A DNA stretch of 64,000 nt. Origin: Gemmatimonadota bacterium. GTDB lineage: Bacteria > Gemmatimonadota > Gemmatimonadetes > Longimicrobiales > Gaopeijiaceae. The position numbers were made by a program, and so were the translations under genes. Location of the stretch: contig JAJDTB010000032.1 in NCBI GenBank assembly GCA_022827345.1, forward strand, positions 372,001 through 436,000, in the 5' to 3' direction. Below are positions 21,640 to 31,368 of this stretch, in pieces; the stretch's first letter is position 1, and each line of letters starts with the position of its first letter. The notes beneath the pieces are model-generated. The model did not search any database. It saw only the letters and a program-made list of their open reading frames with translations, and was not told the origin of the DNA.

Positions 21640-21669
21640 AGTGTACCGACGTGGCGGCCGCCGAATCAA
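21640..21669 (-). promoter_or_regulatory. Candidate promoter for trpD
   Basis: On the - strand TTGATT (21669-21664) and TACACT (21645-21640) are separated by 18 bp, a fair match to a housekeeping -35/-10 pair, about 35 bp upstream of the trpD start codon. The spacing and position are right, but the match alone is weak evidence. Confidence 0.35.
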
Positions 21670-21748
21670 CCGGTTCACATGCGTCTCCTCACTAGGTAGC
21701 TTTTCTTTTCGGCACTTCGACTACCAGGCGACAAGCCTTGGCGGGAGA

Positions 21749-22519
21749 ATGGGCGAGCGAGAGACCCGCTTCAAACTGACCCTGCACTACGACGGCTCCG
21801 CCTTCCAGGGGTGGCAGGTGCAGCCCGGAAAGCCGACCGTCCAGGGCGAGATCGAGGCCGCGCTCAGGCGGCTGACCGGGGAGCACCGCACGGTCCTCGG
21901 CTCGGGCCGGACCGACACCGGCGTGCACGCGACCGGGCAGGTGGCGGCGGTGACCGTGCCGGCCCGGTGGACCGCCGCCGAGCTGGCCCGCTCACTCAAT
22001 GCCCTGCTTCGCGGCAAGATCTGGACCGAGGACATTGAAGCGGTCCCAAACGGCTTCAACCCCAGGTACGAGGCGGTCGCGCGCAGCTATGCCTATCGGG
22101 TGGGCACGGCCGCCCGCGCCGCCTCACCCTTCCACCGCCGCTGGTGCTGGCCCCTCTGCCGGCCCCTCGACCTGGATGCCGCCGCCCGCGCCGCCGCACA
22201 CCTCACCGGCCAGCACGAGTTCCGTGCCTTCGCCAAGTCCGGCCAGCCCCATCGGGGGTACACCTGCCGCGTCACCCGGGCGCGGTGGGTGTCCTGGGAC
22301 GATCTCGGCGTTGTCTTCGAGATCTCCGCGAACCGCTTTCTGCACCGAATGGTGCGATATTTGGTAGGGACGATGGTCGACATCGGCCTGGGTCGCCGCG
22401 AGGCGGCCGAGATGGCTCTGCTGCTGCGAGGAGGAGAAGGAGACAGTGCCCTGAGGACGTCACGACCCGCGCCGCCTGAAGGCCTGTTCCTGACCCGCGT
22501 GGAGTACTCCGATGTGTAA
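21749..22519 (+). CDS. truA: tRNA pseudouridine(38-40) synthase TruA
   Basis: 256 residues. Catalytic aspartate is in GSGRTDTGVHA; other marks are LHYDGSAFQGWQ, FNPRYEA and FLHRMVRYLVGTMVDIG. Modifies U38-U40 in the anticodon arm. ATG at 21749 follows a GGGAG run closely. The last codons overlap the start of htrA by 8 nt, placing truA at the head of the string that continues into the purine genes. Confidence 0.95.
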   Translation: MGERETRFKLTLHYDGSAFQGWQVQPGKPTVQGEIEAALRRLTGEHRTVLGSGRTDTGVHATGQVAAVTVPARWTAAELARSLNALLRGKIWTEDIEAVPNGFNPRYEAVARSYAYRVGTAARAASPFHRRWCWPLCRPLDLDAAARAAAHLTGQHEFRAFAKSGQPHRGYTCRVTRARWVSWDDLGVVFEISANRFLHRMVRYLVGTMVDIGLGRREAAEMALLLRGGEGDSALRTSRPAPPEGLFLTRVEYSDV

Positions 22520-23987
22520 TGTCAACATTACATTTTGTAATGTTAAGTTTACTTTTCTGCTTGCTTCGGCGGGTGCTGTCGCCCTCTCCGGGTGTGAGAT
22601 CGTCCCCAGGAGCGCCGATTGGCCCGACTCCGCCGCCCCGGCAGCGGGAGCCGAACCGGTCGCCGCCACCATCCTGCCGCCCAGCCTCTCCTCCTCCCCC
22701 ACACCCCGGGAGTCCATCGCGCAGAGCCGCACGACCGCCATCGTGCGCGCGGCGCGGAGGGTGGCCCCCGCGGTGGTCACCATCTCGGTGCGGAGGCGCG
22801 AGCGCGTCCGGCGGCGCAGCTTCTTCGACGACTACTTCCTCCCCTTCCGTGAGACGCAGGGCCACGGCTCGGGGTTCATCATCGACGAAGGGGGGACCGT
22901 CCTCACCAACCACCACGTCGTCGATGGCGCCACCGAGATCCTCGTCACCCTTCCCGATGCCCGCGACTTCGACGCGCGGCTCGTCGGCTCCGACCCGGCC
23001 AGCGACATCGCCGTCCTCGCACTCGACGGCGCCGCCGACCTCCCCGCGGCCCCGCTCGGCACCGCCGCCGACCTCATGATCGGCGAGTGGACGGTCGCCA
23101 TCGGCAACCCCTTCGGCGGCCTCCTCTCGAACGCCGAGCCCTCGGTTACCGCGGGCGTGGTCAGCGCGCTCGGCCGCCACATCGTGCCCGGCGGCGACGA
23201 CGAAGGCTTCCATCTCGGCATGATTCAGACCGACGCCTCCATCAACCCGGGCAACTCCGGAGGCCCCCTGGTGAACGCGCTCGGCGAGGTGATCGGGATC
23301 AACGCCTCGATCCTGTCGCGCTCCGGGGGCAGCGAGGGACTCGGCTTCGCGATCCCGATCGACCGCGCGCTCAAGGTGGCAGGTGATCTCGCGCGTTACG
23401 GCGAGGTCCGGCGCGCCTGGCTCGGCCTGGACGTCGATGCGGTGGAGGCCGACGGGTTCGGCCGCTCGCGCGGGGTCCGGGTCGCGCGCGTGACTCCGGG
23501 GTCGCCGGCGGCTGACGCCGGGATCCGGGCCGGGGCGCGCCTGGTCCGCGCCGGGAAGACCCGCATGGCGACGCCCCTCGACTACGCTGCCGCGCTGCTC
23601 GACCTCGGAGCCGGGGACAGGATCGAGCTGGCGGTCGATGGGATGGAGCCCGTGCTCATCGAGGCCCAGCCGCTGCCCTCGGTCGCGGCGGAGCGGGTCG
23701 AACTCCTGCGAGACCTCGAAGTGGTGACCGTGACGCCGGGGATTCAGGCCGAACGAGGTCTTTCCTCGACCGAGGGGGCGCTGGTCGTCGAGATCTCGGA
23801 GCTGCTGGCGAGGAGGACGGGGCTCGCGCGCGGCGACGTGCTCCTGGCGGTGAACAACACCCGCCTCCGCACGGCGCGCGAAGCGGCGGAGGAGCTGCGG
23901 AGGACCCAGCAGCGCGGCCGGCCCTTCGTCCTCCTCTTCGAGCGCGGCGGACGCGTGGTGCGCACCGGACTGCTGGAATGGACATGA
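22512..23987 (+). CDS. HtrA/DegP-family periplasmic serine protease, lipoprotein
   Basis: 491 residues. Signal peptide with lipobox ALSGC (Cys28), a variable linker, then a trypsin-like domain with triad His135 (TNHHVV), Asp165 (SDIAVL) and Ser249 (GNSGGPL). Two PDZ-like regions follow (about 300-395 and 410-485). It degrades or refolds damaged envelope proteins. ATG at 22512 overlaps truA by 8 nt and is the only usable start before the hydrophobic core. Its first codons are formed by AT-rich palindromic DNA that looks like an operator, so it may be controlled apart from truA. purB starts 23 bp downstream. Confidence 0.9.
   Translation: MCNVNITFCNVKFTFLLASAGAVALSGCEIVPRSADWPDSAAPAAGAEPVAATILPPSLSSSPTPRESIAQSRTTAIVRAARRVAPAVVTISVRRRERVRRRSFFDDYFLPFRETQGHGSGFIIDEGGTVLTNHHVVDGATEILVTLPDARDFDARLVGSDPASDIAVLALDGAADLPAAPLGTAADLMIGEWTVAIGNPFGGLLSNAEPSVTAGVVSALGRHIVPGGDDEGFHLGMIQTDASINPGNSGGPLVNALGEVIGINASILSRSGGSEGLGFAIPIDRALKVAGDLARYGEVRRAWLGLDVDAVEADGFGRSRGVRVARVTPGSPAADAGIRAGARLVRAGKTRMATPLDYAAALLDLGAGDRIELAVDGMEPVLIEAQPLPSVAAERVELLRDLEVVTVTPGIQAERGLSSTEGALVVEISELLARRTGLARGDVLLAVNNTRLRTAREAAEELRRTQQRGRPFVLLFERGGRVVRTGLLEWT
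22515..22543. promoter_or_regulatory. AT-rich overlapping palindromes at the truA/htrA junction (family A operator)
   Basis: TGTAATGT-CA-ACATTACA is a perfect 18-bp inverted repeat at 22515-22532. The right arm is shared with a second perfect repeat, ACATTACA-TTT-TGTAATGT, at 22525-22543. A further half-match follows, so GTAATGT recurs 21 bp apart (two helical turns). It lies on the htrA start codon and codes for signal-peptide residues 2-11. A near-identical palindrome occurs at 45538-45557 in another protease promoter. AT content is far above the surrounding DNA. Confidence 0.7.
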
Positions 23988-24010
23988 ACGCCCGGCGGGA
24001 GACCTGAGCC

Positions 24011-25450
24011 ATGGCCGGCCAGGACGCGGACCGCTACCGACACCCGCTCTCCGCGCGGTACGTCTCGCGCGAGATGGAACGGATCTTCGCGCCGGCCTTC
24101 CGCTTCGGCACCTGGCGGCGGCTGTGGCTCGCCCTGGCCGAGGCCCAGCGGGACGCCGGGCTCGACATCCCCGCGGACGCGATCCGGCAGATGCGCGACC
24201 GCATCGACGACTTCGACTTCGAGGCCGCCGCCCGCTACGAGCGGCGCTTCCGTCACGACGTGATGGCGCACATCCACCACTTCGGCGATGTGGCGCCCGC
24301 CGCGCGGGGCATCCTCCACCTCGGCGCCACCAGCGCCTTCGTCGGCGACAACACCGACCTGATCCAGCACCGCGACGCGATGACCCTGGCGCGCGACCGC
24401 ATCGTCGCCGTCATCCGCGCCCTCGCCCGCTTCGCCAAGACCCACCGCGCCCGGCCGACCCTCGCCTACACCCACTTCCAGCCCGCCCAGCCCACCACCG
24501 TCGGGAAGCGCGCCACCCTCTGGATCCAGGACTTCCTCCTCGACCTCGGCGAGATCGAGTACAGGCTGGGCGCGCTCCGGCTGCGGGGCGTTCGCGGCAC
24601 GACCGGCACCCAGGCCTCCTTCCTGCAGCTCTTCGGCGGCGATCACGACAAGGTGAACGCACTCGAGCGCGCGGTGTGCCGCCGGCTCGGCTTCGAGGGC
24701 GCGTACCCCGTCACGGGCCAGACCTACACGCGCAAGGTCGACCAGGCGTTTCTGGCCACCTTGGCCGGCGTGGCGGCCTCGGCGTCCCGCATGGCGCACG
24801 ACATCCGCCTGCTCTCGCACCTGCGCGAAGTCGAGGAGCCCTTCGAGAAGGAGCAGGTCGGCTCGTCGGCGATGCCGTACAAGCGCAACCCCATGCGCTC
24901 GGAGCGCATCTGCGCGGTGACGCGCCACGTGATCGCGCTGGCCGCCGACCCCGCACAGACCGCCGCGACCCAGTGGCTGGAGCGCACCCTCGACGACTCC
25001 GCGAACAAGCGCCTGTGCATCCCCGACGCGTACATGGCCACCGACGCCGTGCTGGTGCTGGCCGAGAACGTCGCCGCGGGGCTGCACGTGAACGAGGGGG
25101 TCGTCGCGGCGAACCTGGCGGTCCATCTCCCCTTCATGGTGATGGAGGCCGTGATGATGGACGCGGCTGCCGGCGGGGGCGACCGCCAGGAGGCGCACGA
25201 ACGGATCCGGCGCCACACGCTGGCCGCCGCGCGCCGCATGACCGAGGGGGAGGAGGGCGACCTCTTCGCGCGCATCGCGGCCGACGCCGACCTGGGCGTG
25301 AGCGCCGCGGAGCTGGAGGAGATGGCCCGGCCGGAGAGGCTGGTGGGGCGCGCGCCGGAGCAGGTGGACGAGTTTCTGAGCGCGCACGTGGCCCCCGTGC
25401 TGGAGCGGTACGGAGACTCGGCGCGCGAGGCCGGCGAGGTGCGGGTGTGA
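24011..25450 (+). CDS. purB: Adenylosuccinate lyase
   Basis: 479 residues. The fumarase-superfamily signature is SSAMPYKRNPMRSE, with LGATSAFVGDNTD and TYTRKVDQ contributing to the tetramer active site. The sequence resembles the longer, ADSL-like form of the enzyme. It acts twice: SAICAR to AICAR, and adenylosuccinate to AMP. It opens the run of purine genes; purC begins inside its stop codon region. Confidence 0.95.
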   Translation: MAGQDADRYRHPLSARYVSREMERIFAPAFRFGTWRRLWLALAEAQRDAGLDIPADAIRQMRDRIDDFDFEAAARYERRFRHDVMAHIHHFGDVAPAARGILHLGATSAFVGDNTDLIQHRDAMTLARDRIVAVIRALARFAKTHRARPTLAYTHFQPAQPTTVGKRATLWIQDFLLDLGEIEYRLGALRLRGVRGTTGTQASFLQLFGGDHDKVNALERAVCRRLGFEGAYPVTGQTYTRKVDQAFLATLAGVAASASRMAHDIRLLSHLREVEEPFEKEQVGSSAMPYKRNPMRSERICAVTRHVIALAADPAQTAATQWLERTLDDSANKRLCIPDAYMATDAVLVLAENVAAGLHVNEGVVAANLAVHLPFMVMEAVMMDAAAGGGDRQEAHERIRRHTLAAARRMTEGEEGDLFARIAADADLGVSAAELEEMARPERLVGRAPEQVDEFLSAHVAPVLERYGDSAREAGEVRV

Positions 25451-26403
25451 TTCCGCTGCCGCTGCTCTTCCGCGGGAAGGTGCGTGACGTGTACGCGGTT
25501 CCGAATGACGGCGGCGCCGGCGACGGGGCCCCCGACGAAGCCGACCGCCTCCTCCTCGTCGCCAGCGACCGGGTCAGCGCCTTCGATGTCGTCATGGACG
25601 AGCCCGTCCCGGGCAAGGGCCAGGTCCTCACCCAGATCACCGCCTGGTGGATGGACACCCACCTGCACGACATCCCGCATCATCTCATCTCGGTGCGCAC
25701 CGACGAAATCCGCGAGGCAGTGCCGGTGCTGGCGGGGTGCGAGGGCGAATGGGCGGGCCGCGCCAGCCTGGTGCGCCGCACGCGCCCGCTGCCGGTCGAG
25801 TGCGTGGTGCGCGGCTACCTGTCAGGCTCCGCGTGGAAGGAGTATCGCGAGTCCGCAACGCTCGCCGGAGAGCCGCTGCAGCCGGGGCTGATCGAGAGCG
25901 ACGCGCTGGTGCCGGCGATCTTCTCGCCCGCGACCAAGGCCCGGGAGGGCCACGACGAGAACATCACCTTCGGCGACGTGATCGAGCTGCTGGGGGCGGA
26001 CCTCGCGCACCGGCTCCGCGACCGCTCCATCGACATCTACGAGCGGGCCCGGGCCGTCGCCGCACAGAGGGACATCATCCTGGCAGACACCAAGTTCGAG
26101 TTCGGGATCTCGCCCGAGGGGGAGCTCCTGCTCATTGACGAGGTGCTCACTCCCGACTCCTCGCGCTTCTGGCCGAAGGAGCACTACCGCACCGGTCGCG
26201 GCCAACCGTCCCTCGACAAGCAGCCGCTGCGCGACTACCTGAACGGGCTCACCGACTGGCCCAAACGGTATCCGCCCCCCGCCCTTCCCGGCGACGTGGT
26301 CGCGGCCATCGGGGAGCGCTACCGGGGGGTCTTCGAGCGGCTGACCGGGACGGCCCTGGCCGACTACGAGCCTCCGCGGTTTGCGGCGGAGGTGGCAGGG
26401 TGA
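25447..26403 (+). CDS. purC: SAICAR synthetase
   Basis: 318 residues, the longer yeast-like form. Motifs: LLFRGKVRDVY, DRVSAFDVVMDE, VECVVRGYLSGSAWKEY, ILADTKFEFG and DEVLTPDSSRFW. It joins aspartate to CAIR with ATP. Start is GTG at 25447, overlapping the purB TGA as GTGA. The open frame runs far upstream through purB but has no meaning there. Confidence 0.95.
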   Translation: MIPLPLLFRGKVRDVYAVPNDGGAGDGAPDEADRLLLVASDRVSAFDVVMDEPVPGKGQVLTQITAWWMDTHLHDIPHHLISVRTDEIREAVPVLAGCEGEWAGRASLVRRTRPLPVECVVRGYLSGSAWKEYRESATLAGEPLQPGLIESDALVPAIFSPATKAREGHDENITFGDVIELLGADLAHRLRDRSIDIYERARAVAAQRDIILADTKFEFGISPEGELLLIDEVLTPDSSRFWPKEHYRTGRGQPSLDKQPLRDYLNGLTDWPKRYPPPALPGDVVAAIGERYRGVFERLTGTALADYEPPRFAAEVAG

Positions 26404-26458
26404 TTGGGCCGCGGGCGGTGACCGGCGTCCGCGCCACGGCGTGCGTGGCAGGCCCGCC

Positions 26459-27130
26459 GTGAGAATCCCGATCGCGCGCGAGGGGATGCCATTCATCGTG
26501 GTGTGCGCCGTGCTCTTCGTCGCCGCCCTCATCTGGGCGCGGAGCGGAGGATCGGGAATGCGCGCGGCGCTCCCTGCCGTGCTCGGGATCACCGCCCTCT
26601 TCATCACCTGGTTCTTCCGTGATCCGCAGCGGCAACTCCCGACTGGCGAGGACGTCGTCGTGTCTCCGGCGGACGGCAGGGTGATGAGCGTCGAGACGGT
26701 CCCGGGCGAGGACTTCATGCACGGGGACGCGACCCGTGTGACTATCTTTCTAAGCGTGTTCAACGTGCATGTGCAGCGGGCGCCGCTCGGGGGCGAGGTG
26801 GGCCATTACGCATATCGTCCGGGACGGTATCTGGCGGCGTGGCGCGAGGAGGCCAGCGCCGAGAACGAGGCCGCGTCGCTGGGCATCGCGACGGCGGACG
26901 GGCCGGTTCTGGTGAGGCAGATCGCGGGGCTGATCGCGCGCCGCATCGTGACGTATCCGCGCGAGGGGGACCGGGTCGCGCGGGGCGACCGTATCGGACT
27001 CATCCGCTTCGGGTCGCGGGTGGACCTCTTCCTGCCGTCCGGCTGGCCGGTGAGCGTCGAGCCGGGCGATGTCGTGCGCGGGGGGGAGACCCCGGTGGCG
27101 AGGATCGGTCGCGCGGAGGAGCCATCATGA
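26459..27130 (+). CDS. psd: Phosphatidylserine decarboxylase, short form
   Basis: About 223 residues with GTG at 26459; an ATG at 26381 in frame would overlap purC. Two hydrophobic segments near the N terminus (about 12-30 and 35-52) precede FRDPQR, VVSPADGRVMSV, IFLSVFNVHVQRAPL and the self-cleavage site FGSRVDLFLP, where the serine becomes the pyruvoyl group. It makes phosphatidylethanolamine. The short size matches the archaetidylserine-decarboxylase-like branch. It overlaps pssA by 4 nt, and this lipid pair is embedded among purine genes. Confidence 0.9.
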   Translation: MRIPIAREGMPFIVVCAVLFVAALIWARSGGSGMRAALPAVLGITALFITWFFRDPQRQLPTGEDVVVSPADGRVMSVETVPGEDFMHGDATRVTIFLSVFNVHVQRAPLGGEVGHYAYRPGRYLAAWREEASAENEAASLGIATADGPVLVRQIAGLIARRIVTYPREGDRVARGDRIGLIRFGSRVDLFLPSGWPVSVEPGDVVRGGETPVARIGRAEEPS

Positions 27131-28077
27131 CGCCCGACAACCGCGGACCCCGACGCTGGCGCCGGCGACGCCGTGAGCGCCCCCGCCGGAACCTGAGGCG
27201 CGGGGTAATCATCCTGCCCTCGGCCTTCACTCTCGGCAATCTCTTCTTCGGCCTCTACGCGATCATCGCCGCTGTCAGGGGAGACTTCATCTGGGCGTCG
27301 TGGTGCATCGTCATCGCGTGGGTGCTCGACTACTTCGACGGGCGGGTGGCGCGGGTCACCCGCACGGGATCCGACTTCGGGGCCGAGCTGGATTCGCTGA
27401 CCGACGCGATCTCCTTCGGAGTCGCCCCGGCGCTGATCCTCGTCCTGCTCTACTTCCCCGAATCGGACTGGGGCTGGCTGATCGGCTTCGCATACGTCGC
27501 GGTCGCGGTGCTGCGGCTGGCGCGCTTCAACGTCGAGCAGGGGGGCGAGGCCCGCACGCACTTCCACGGCCTGCCCAGCCCCGCCGCCGGCCTGATCCTG
27601 GCCACCCACTACCCCTTCACCACCACGCCGCTCTTCCAGCAGTACCTGGCGGGCCTTCCCTGGCCCCAGATCATGGTGATCACGGCCGTTCTGGCCTCGA
27701 TCCTCATGGTGAGTCATATCCCGTACGCCAAGATGCCTCCGCTGGATTTCAGGACGCGGCGCGGAATCGTCAGGACGACGCTGCTGGCTGTCTGCCTCGG
27801 GCTCGCCGTCACGGTCCCCTACTACTGGTTTTTCCCCGCCATCGTGGGCTATGCGCTGTGGGGCCTTCTACGGTCGGTCTTCCTGGGACTGCTGCAGAGG
27901 CTCCCGGAACGGGATCCGCTGCTGGACGAGGAGCCGGACGACGCGGACTCGGATGTCGAGCCACGCGAGGTGGACTACAACGAGCTGACCCACGAGCCGG
28001 AGACGGCCGAGGACGATACTCGCACACCCGAAACCGACGAATCCGATATCATTCATTGGAAGGAGAACCGTTCTTGA
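27127..28077 (+). CDS. pssA: CDP-diacylglycerol-serine O-phosphatidyltransferase
   Basis: 316 residues. The CDP-alcohol phosphotransferase signature is present: DYFDGRVARVTRTGSDFGAE with the downstream LDSLTD. Highly basic start (about 1-25), several membrane helices (about 35-255), then an acidic hydrophilic tail (about 270-316) not typical of the family. It makes phosphatidylserine for the Psd encoded just upstream. ATG overlaps the psd stop (ATGA); its own stop overlaps the purS start. Confidence 0.93.
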   Translation: MTPDNRGPRRWRRRRRERPRRNLRRGVIILPSAFTLGNLFFGLYAIIAAVRGDFIWASWCIVIAWVLDYFDGRVARVTRTGSDFGAELDSLTDAISFGVAPALILVLLYFPESDWGWLIGFAYVAVAVLRLARFNVEQGGEARTHFHGLPSPAAGLILATHYPFTTTPLFQQYLAGLPWPQIMVITAVLASILMVSHIPYAKMPPLDFRTRRGIVRTTLLAVCLGLAVTVPYYWFFPAIVGYALWGLLRSVFLGLLQRLPERDPLLDEEPDDADSDVEPREVDYNELTHEPETAEDDTRTPETDESDIIHWKENRS

Positions 28078-28343
28078 GCCGATTCACAGTGGAGCTCCTG
28101 GTCACGCCCCGACCCGGCCTGCTGGATCCGCAAGGCAAGGCGATCCATCACGCCCTGTCGTCGCTGGGATACGACGCCGTCGACGAAGTGCGGGTGGGCA
28201 AGGCGATCTACCTCGAGGTCACGGCCGCAACGCCCGAGGCCGCGCGGGAGCGGGTCGAGGAGATGTGCCGCAAGCTGCTCGCCAACCCGGTCACCGAGGA
28301 CTTCCGGGTGACCGCGTCACAGAACGGGGGAGCCGCCGGATGA
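28074..28343 (+). CDS. purS: Phosphoribosylformylglycinamidine synthase, PurS subunit
   Basis: 89 residues. Small PurS fold: VELLVTPRPGLLDPQGKAIHHALSSLGY, then VRVGKAIYLEV. PurS bridges PurL and PurQ in the three-part FGAM synthase. Start is TTG at 28074, overlapping the pssA stop as TTGA; AAGGAG at 28060-28065 lies 8 nt upstream and decides this start. purQ follows with a 4-nt overlap. Confidence 0.94.
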   Translation: MSRFTVELLVTPRPGLLDPQGKAIHHALSSLGYDAVDEVRVGKAIYLEVTAATPEAARERVEEMCRKLLANPVTEDFRVTASQNGGAAG

Positions 28344-29041
28344 ACGTCGCGATCATCACCTTCCCCGGGTCCAACTGCGATCAGGACTGCCACCGCTCGG
28401 TCGATGTTGCCGGCGGGTCGCCGTCGTACGTGTGGCACCGCGAGACGTCGCTGGGCGGCGCGGACGCGGTGATCGTCCCCGGCGGCTTCGCGCACGGCGA
28501 CTACCTGCGCCCCGGCGCGATCGCCCGCTTCAGCCCGATCATGGATGCCGTGATCGATTTCGCGCGCGGCGGGGGGCTCGTCGTGGGGATCTGCAACGGC
28601 TTCCAGGTGCTCTGCGAAGCGGGACTGCTCCCGGGCGCGCTGCTCCGCAACGAGTCGCTCCGCTTCCAGTCCCACGACTGCAGGATGCGGGTGGAGCGGG
28701 CGGACACGGTCTACACGTCCGAGTATCGCGAGGGGCAGGTCATCCGCATGCCGCTGTCGCACGCCGACGGCAACTACTACGCGGACCCGGAGACGCTCGC
28801 CGAGCTGGAGGACGGGGGGCGCGTCGTGTTCCGGTATTGCGATGCCGGCGGGGCCGTTTCGGACGCGGCCAACCCCAATGGCTCGCTCAACAACATCGGC
28901 GGCATCGTCAATGAGCGCGGCAATGTGCTGGGGATGATGCCCCACCCCGACCGCGCCTTCGACCCCGCGCTAGGCTCGGTCGATGGCCTGCCGCTGTTCA
29001 CATCCCTCGTGGGTGCGCTGGCACGTGCGGAGGTGGCATGA
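28340..29041 (+). CDS. purQ: Phosphoribosylformylglycinamidine synthase, PurQ glutaminase subunit
   Basis: 233 residues. Class I glutamine amidotransferase: nucleophile Cys in [11 protein letters not shown], oxyanion strand [14 protein letters not shown], and His/Glu near [11 protein letters not shown]. Supplies ammonia to PurL. Start ATG overlaps the purS stop; its stop overlaps the purL start. Confidence 0.96.
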   Translation: MNVAIITFPGSNCDQDCHRSVDVAGGSPSYVWHRETSLGGADAVIVPGGFAHGDYLRPGAIARFSPIMDAVIDFARGGGLVVGICNGFQVLCEAGLLPGALLRNESLRFQSHDCRMRVERADTVYTSEYREGQVIRMPLSHADGNYYADPETLAELEDGGRVVFRYCDAGGAVSDAANPNGSLNNIGGIVNERGNVLGMMPHPDRAFDPALGSVDGLPLFTSLVGALARAEVA

Positions 29042-31368
29042 TGGCTGCCGATCGCGACGCATCCGGCTACGGCACGACCCAGGCGGGCGGCACCGCCACG
29101 ATCGCGCCCCCCGAACCCCGCCCCGGCGACCCTCCCATCACCCCCGAACTGGTCGACGACCACGGCCTGTCGCCCGACGAATTCGCGCAGATCCGGCGCA
29201 TCCTCGGCCGCGACCCCACCTTCACCGAGCTGGGCGTCTTTTCGGCCATGTGGTCCGAACACTGCGGCTACAAGAACTCGAAGCGGATGCTGCGGCTGTT
29301 GCCTACGCAGGCTCCCTGGGTCATCCAGGGCCCCGGCGAAAACGCGGGCGTGATCGACGTGGGCGGCGGGTATGCGCTGGCGTTCAAGATCGAGTCCCAC
29401 AATCACCCGTCGGCGGTCGAGCCCTACCAGGGAGCGGCGACGGGGATCGGCGGCATCCTGCGCGACGTCTTTACCATGGGCGCGCGCCCGGTCGCGACGC
29501 TGAACTCGCTCCACTTCGGCGACCTGGAACGCCCCCGCGTGCGCTACCTCTTCGGCGGCGTGGTCAAGGGGATCGGCGACTACGGGAACTGCGTCGGCAT
29601 TCCGTCGACCGGGGGTGAGGTGTACTTCGACCGCGGCTACGAGGAGAACCCGATCGTCAACGCGATGTGCCTGGGGCTGATGCGCAAGGAGGAGCTGATC
29701 CGCGGCACCGCCGAGGGCGTGGGCAACACGCTGATGGCGGTGGGCGCGCGCACCGGCCGCGACGGGATCCACGGCGCCACTTTCGCGTCGGAGGAGCTGT
29801 CCGAGGGGGACGACGAGGCAAGCCGCCCGCAGGTGCAGGTGGGCGACCCGTTCACCGAGAAGCTGCTGCTGGAAGCGTCGCTGGAGCTGATCGCCAGCGG
29901 GCACATCGTGGGAATTCAGGACATGGGGGCGGCCGGGCTGACGTCGAGCGGGGCAGAGATGGCGGGTCGCTCCGGCACGGGCGTCGAGATGGACGTGGCG
30001 CTGGTGCCGGTGCGCGAGGAAGGGATGACGCCGTACGAGATCCTGCTGTCGGAGTCGCAGGAGAGGATGCTGGTGGTCGCCGCGGCGGGCCGCGAGGACG
30101 CCGTGCGCGAGATCCTGGAGAAGTGGGAGCTGGAGGCCGAGACGATCGGGCACGTCACCGCAAGCGGCGCCTTCCGCGTGCTCGAGGACGGGGTCGTGGT
30201 GGCGGACATCCCCGCCCTGCCGCTGACCGAGGGCTGCCCGACCTATGAGCGGCCCGGCGAGGAGGGGGACGAGGTGCGGTCGCTGCGCACGATGGACATT
30301 GCGCCGCATGAGGAGCCGCCCGCCGGGCTGCGGGACGCGTTCCTGCGCGTGGTGGGGTCGCCGAACGTGGCCTCGAAGCAGTGGGTGTACGAGCAGTACG
30401 ACACCACCGTGCGGGCGAACTCGATCGAGCGCCCGGGCGGCGATGCGGGCGTGATCCGGATCCCGGGCACCAATCGGGGCATTGCCGCCTCGACCGACTG
30501 CAACGGCCGCCACACCTACCTCAACCCGCGCGTCGGCGCGATGGGCGCCGTCGCCGAGGCGGCCCGCAACGTCGCGTGCACCGGCGCGGTCCCGATGGCC
30601 ATCACCAACTGCCTCAACTTCGGCAGCCCCCTCAAGCCGCACATCATGCATCAGTTCCGCGAGGCGGTGCTGGGGATGCGCGACGCCTGCGGCTACCTCG
30701 AGACCCCGGTCACCGGCGGCAACGTGTCGTTCTACAACGAAACCGACGGAAAGGCCGTCTACCCGACCCCCGTGATCGGCATGATCGGCGTCATGGAGGA
30801 CCTGGACACCATCGTGCGGCACCCCTTCCAGGACGCCGGCGACGCGATCCTCCTGCTGGGCACCAACACCGGCGAACTCGGCGGCTCCGAATACCTGTAC
30901 GCCGTCCACGACCTCGTCGCGGGCGAGCCGCCCGGCGTCGACCTCGCCGCCGAACGGGCCCTCCAGCGCTGCATCCTGGCCATGGCCGCGCGGCGCGTCC
31001 TCAAGTCGGCCCACGACATCGCCAGCGGCGGTCTCGCGGCCACCCTGACCGAATCCTGCCTGGGCAGACCGCGAAAGGGCGACGGCGTCGGCGCTTCCGT
31101 CCGCTTCGAGGACGATCTCCCCGACACCGCCCTCCTCTTCGGCGAAGACCACGGACGGATCGTGGTCAGCTGCGCCCCCGGCGACGAGGCATCCGTTCGC
31201 GGCCTCGCGGCGGACTACGGGGTCCCCTGCGCGCGCATCGGCACCGTCACCGGCAAGGGGTCGCCCCTCCGGATCGAGACGCCGACCGCCGCCCTGCAGC
31301 TGGGACTCGACACACTGCGGGAGCGCTACTTCGGCGCCATCCCGGGAATCATGAACGAGGCGGGATAA
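29038..31368 (+). CDS. purL: Phosphoribosylformylglycinamidine synthase, PurL subunit (small form)
   Basis: 776 residues, the small PurL that needs PurS and PurQ. Landmarks: [52 protein letters not shown] and [12 protein letters not shown]. The N terminus has about 35 extra Ala/Pro/Thr-rich residues before the first conserved block. ATP-dependent FGAM formation. The stop TAA shares one base with the purF ATG (TAATG). Confidence 0.96.
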   Translation: MMAADRDASGYGTTQAGGTATIAPPEPRPGDPPITPELVDDHGLSPDEFAQIRRILGRDPTFTELGVFSAMWSEHCGYKNSKRMLRLLPTQAPWVIQGPGENAGVIDVGGGYALAFKIESHNHPSAVEPYQGAATGIGGILRDVFTMGARPVATLNSLHFGDLERPRVRYLFGGVVKGIGDYGNCVGIPSTGGEVYFDRGYEENPIVNAMCLGLMRKEELIRGTAEGVGNTLMAVGARTGRDGIHGATFASEELSEGDDEASRPQVQVGDPFTEKLLLEASLELIASGHIVGIQDMGAAGLTSSGAEMAGRSGTGVEMDVALVPVREEGMTPYEILLSESQERMLVVAAAGREDAVREILEKWELEAETIGHVTASGAFRVLEDGVVVADIPALPLTEGCPTYERPGEEGDEVRSLRTMDIAPHEEPPAGLRDAFLRVVGSPNVASKQWVYEQYDTTVRANSIERPGGDAGVIRIPGTNRGIAASTDCNGRHTYLNPRVGAMGAVAEAARNVACTGAVPMAITNCLNFGSPLKPHIMHQFREAVLGMRDACGYLETPVTGGNVSFYNETDGKAVYPTPVIGMIGVMEDLDTIVRHPFQDAGDAILLLGTNTGELGGSEYLYAVHDLVAGEPPGVDLAAERALQRCILAMAARRVLKSAHDIASGGLAATLTESCLGRPRKGDGVGASVRFEDDLPDTALLFGEDHGRIVVSCAPGDEASVRGLAADYGVPCARIGTVTGKGSPLRIETPTAALQLGLDTLRERYFGAIPGIMNEAG

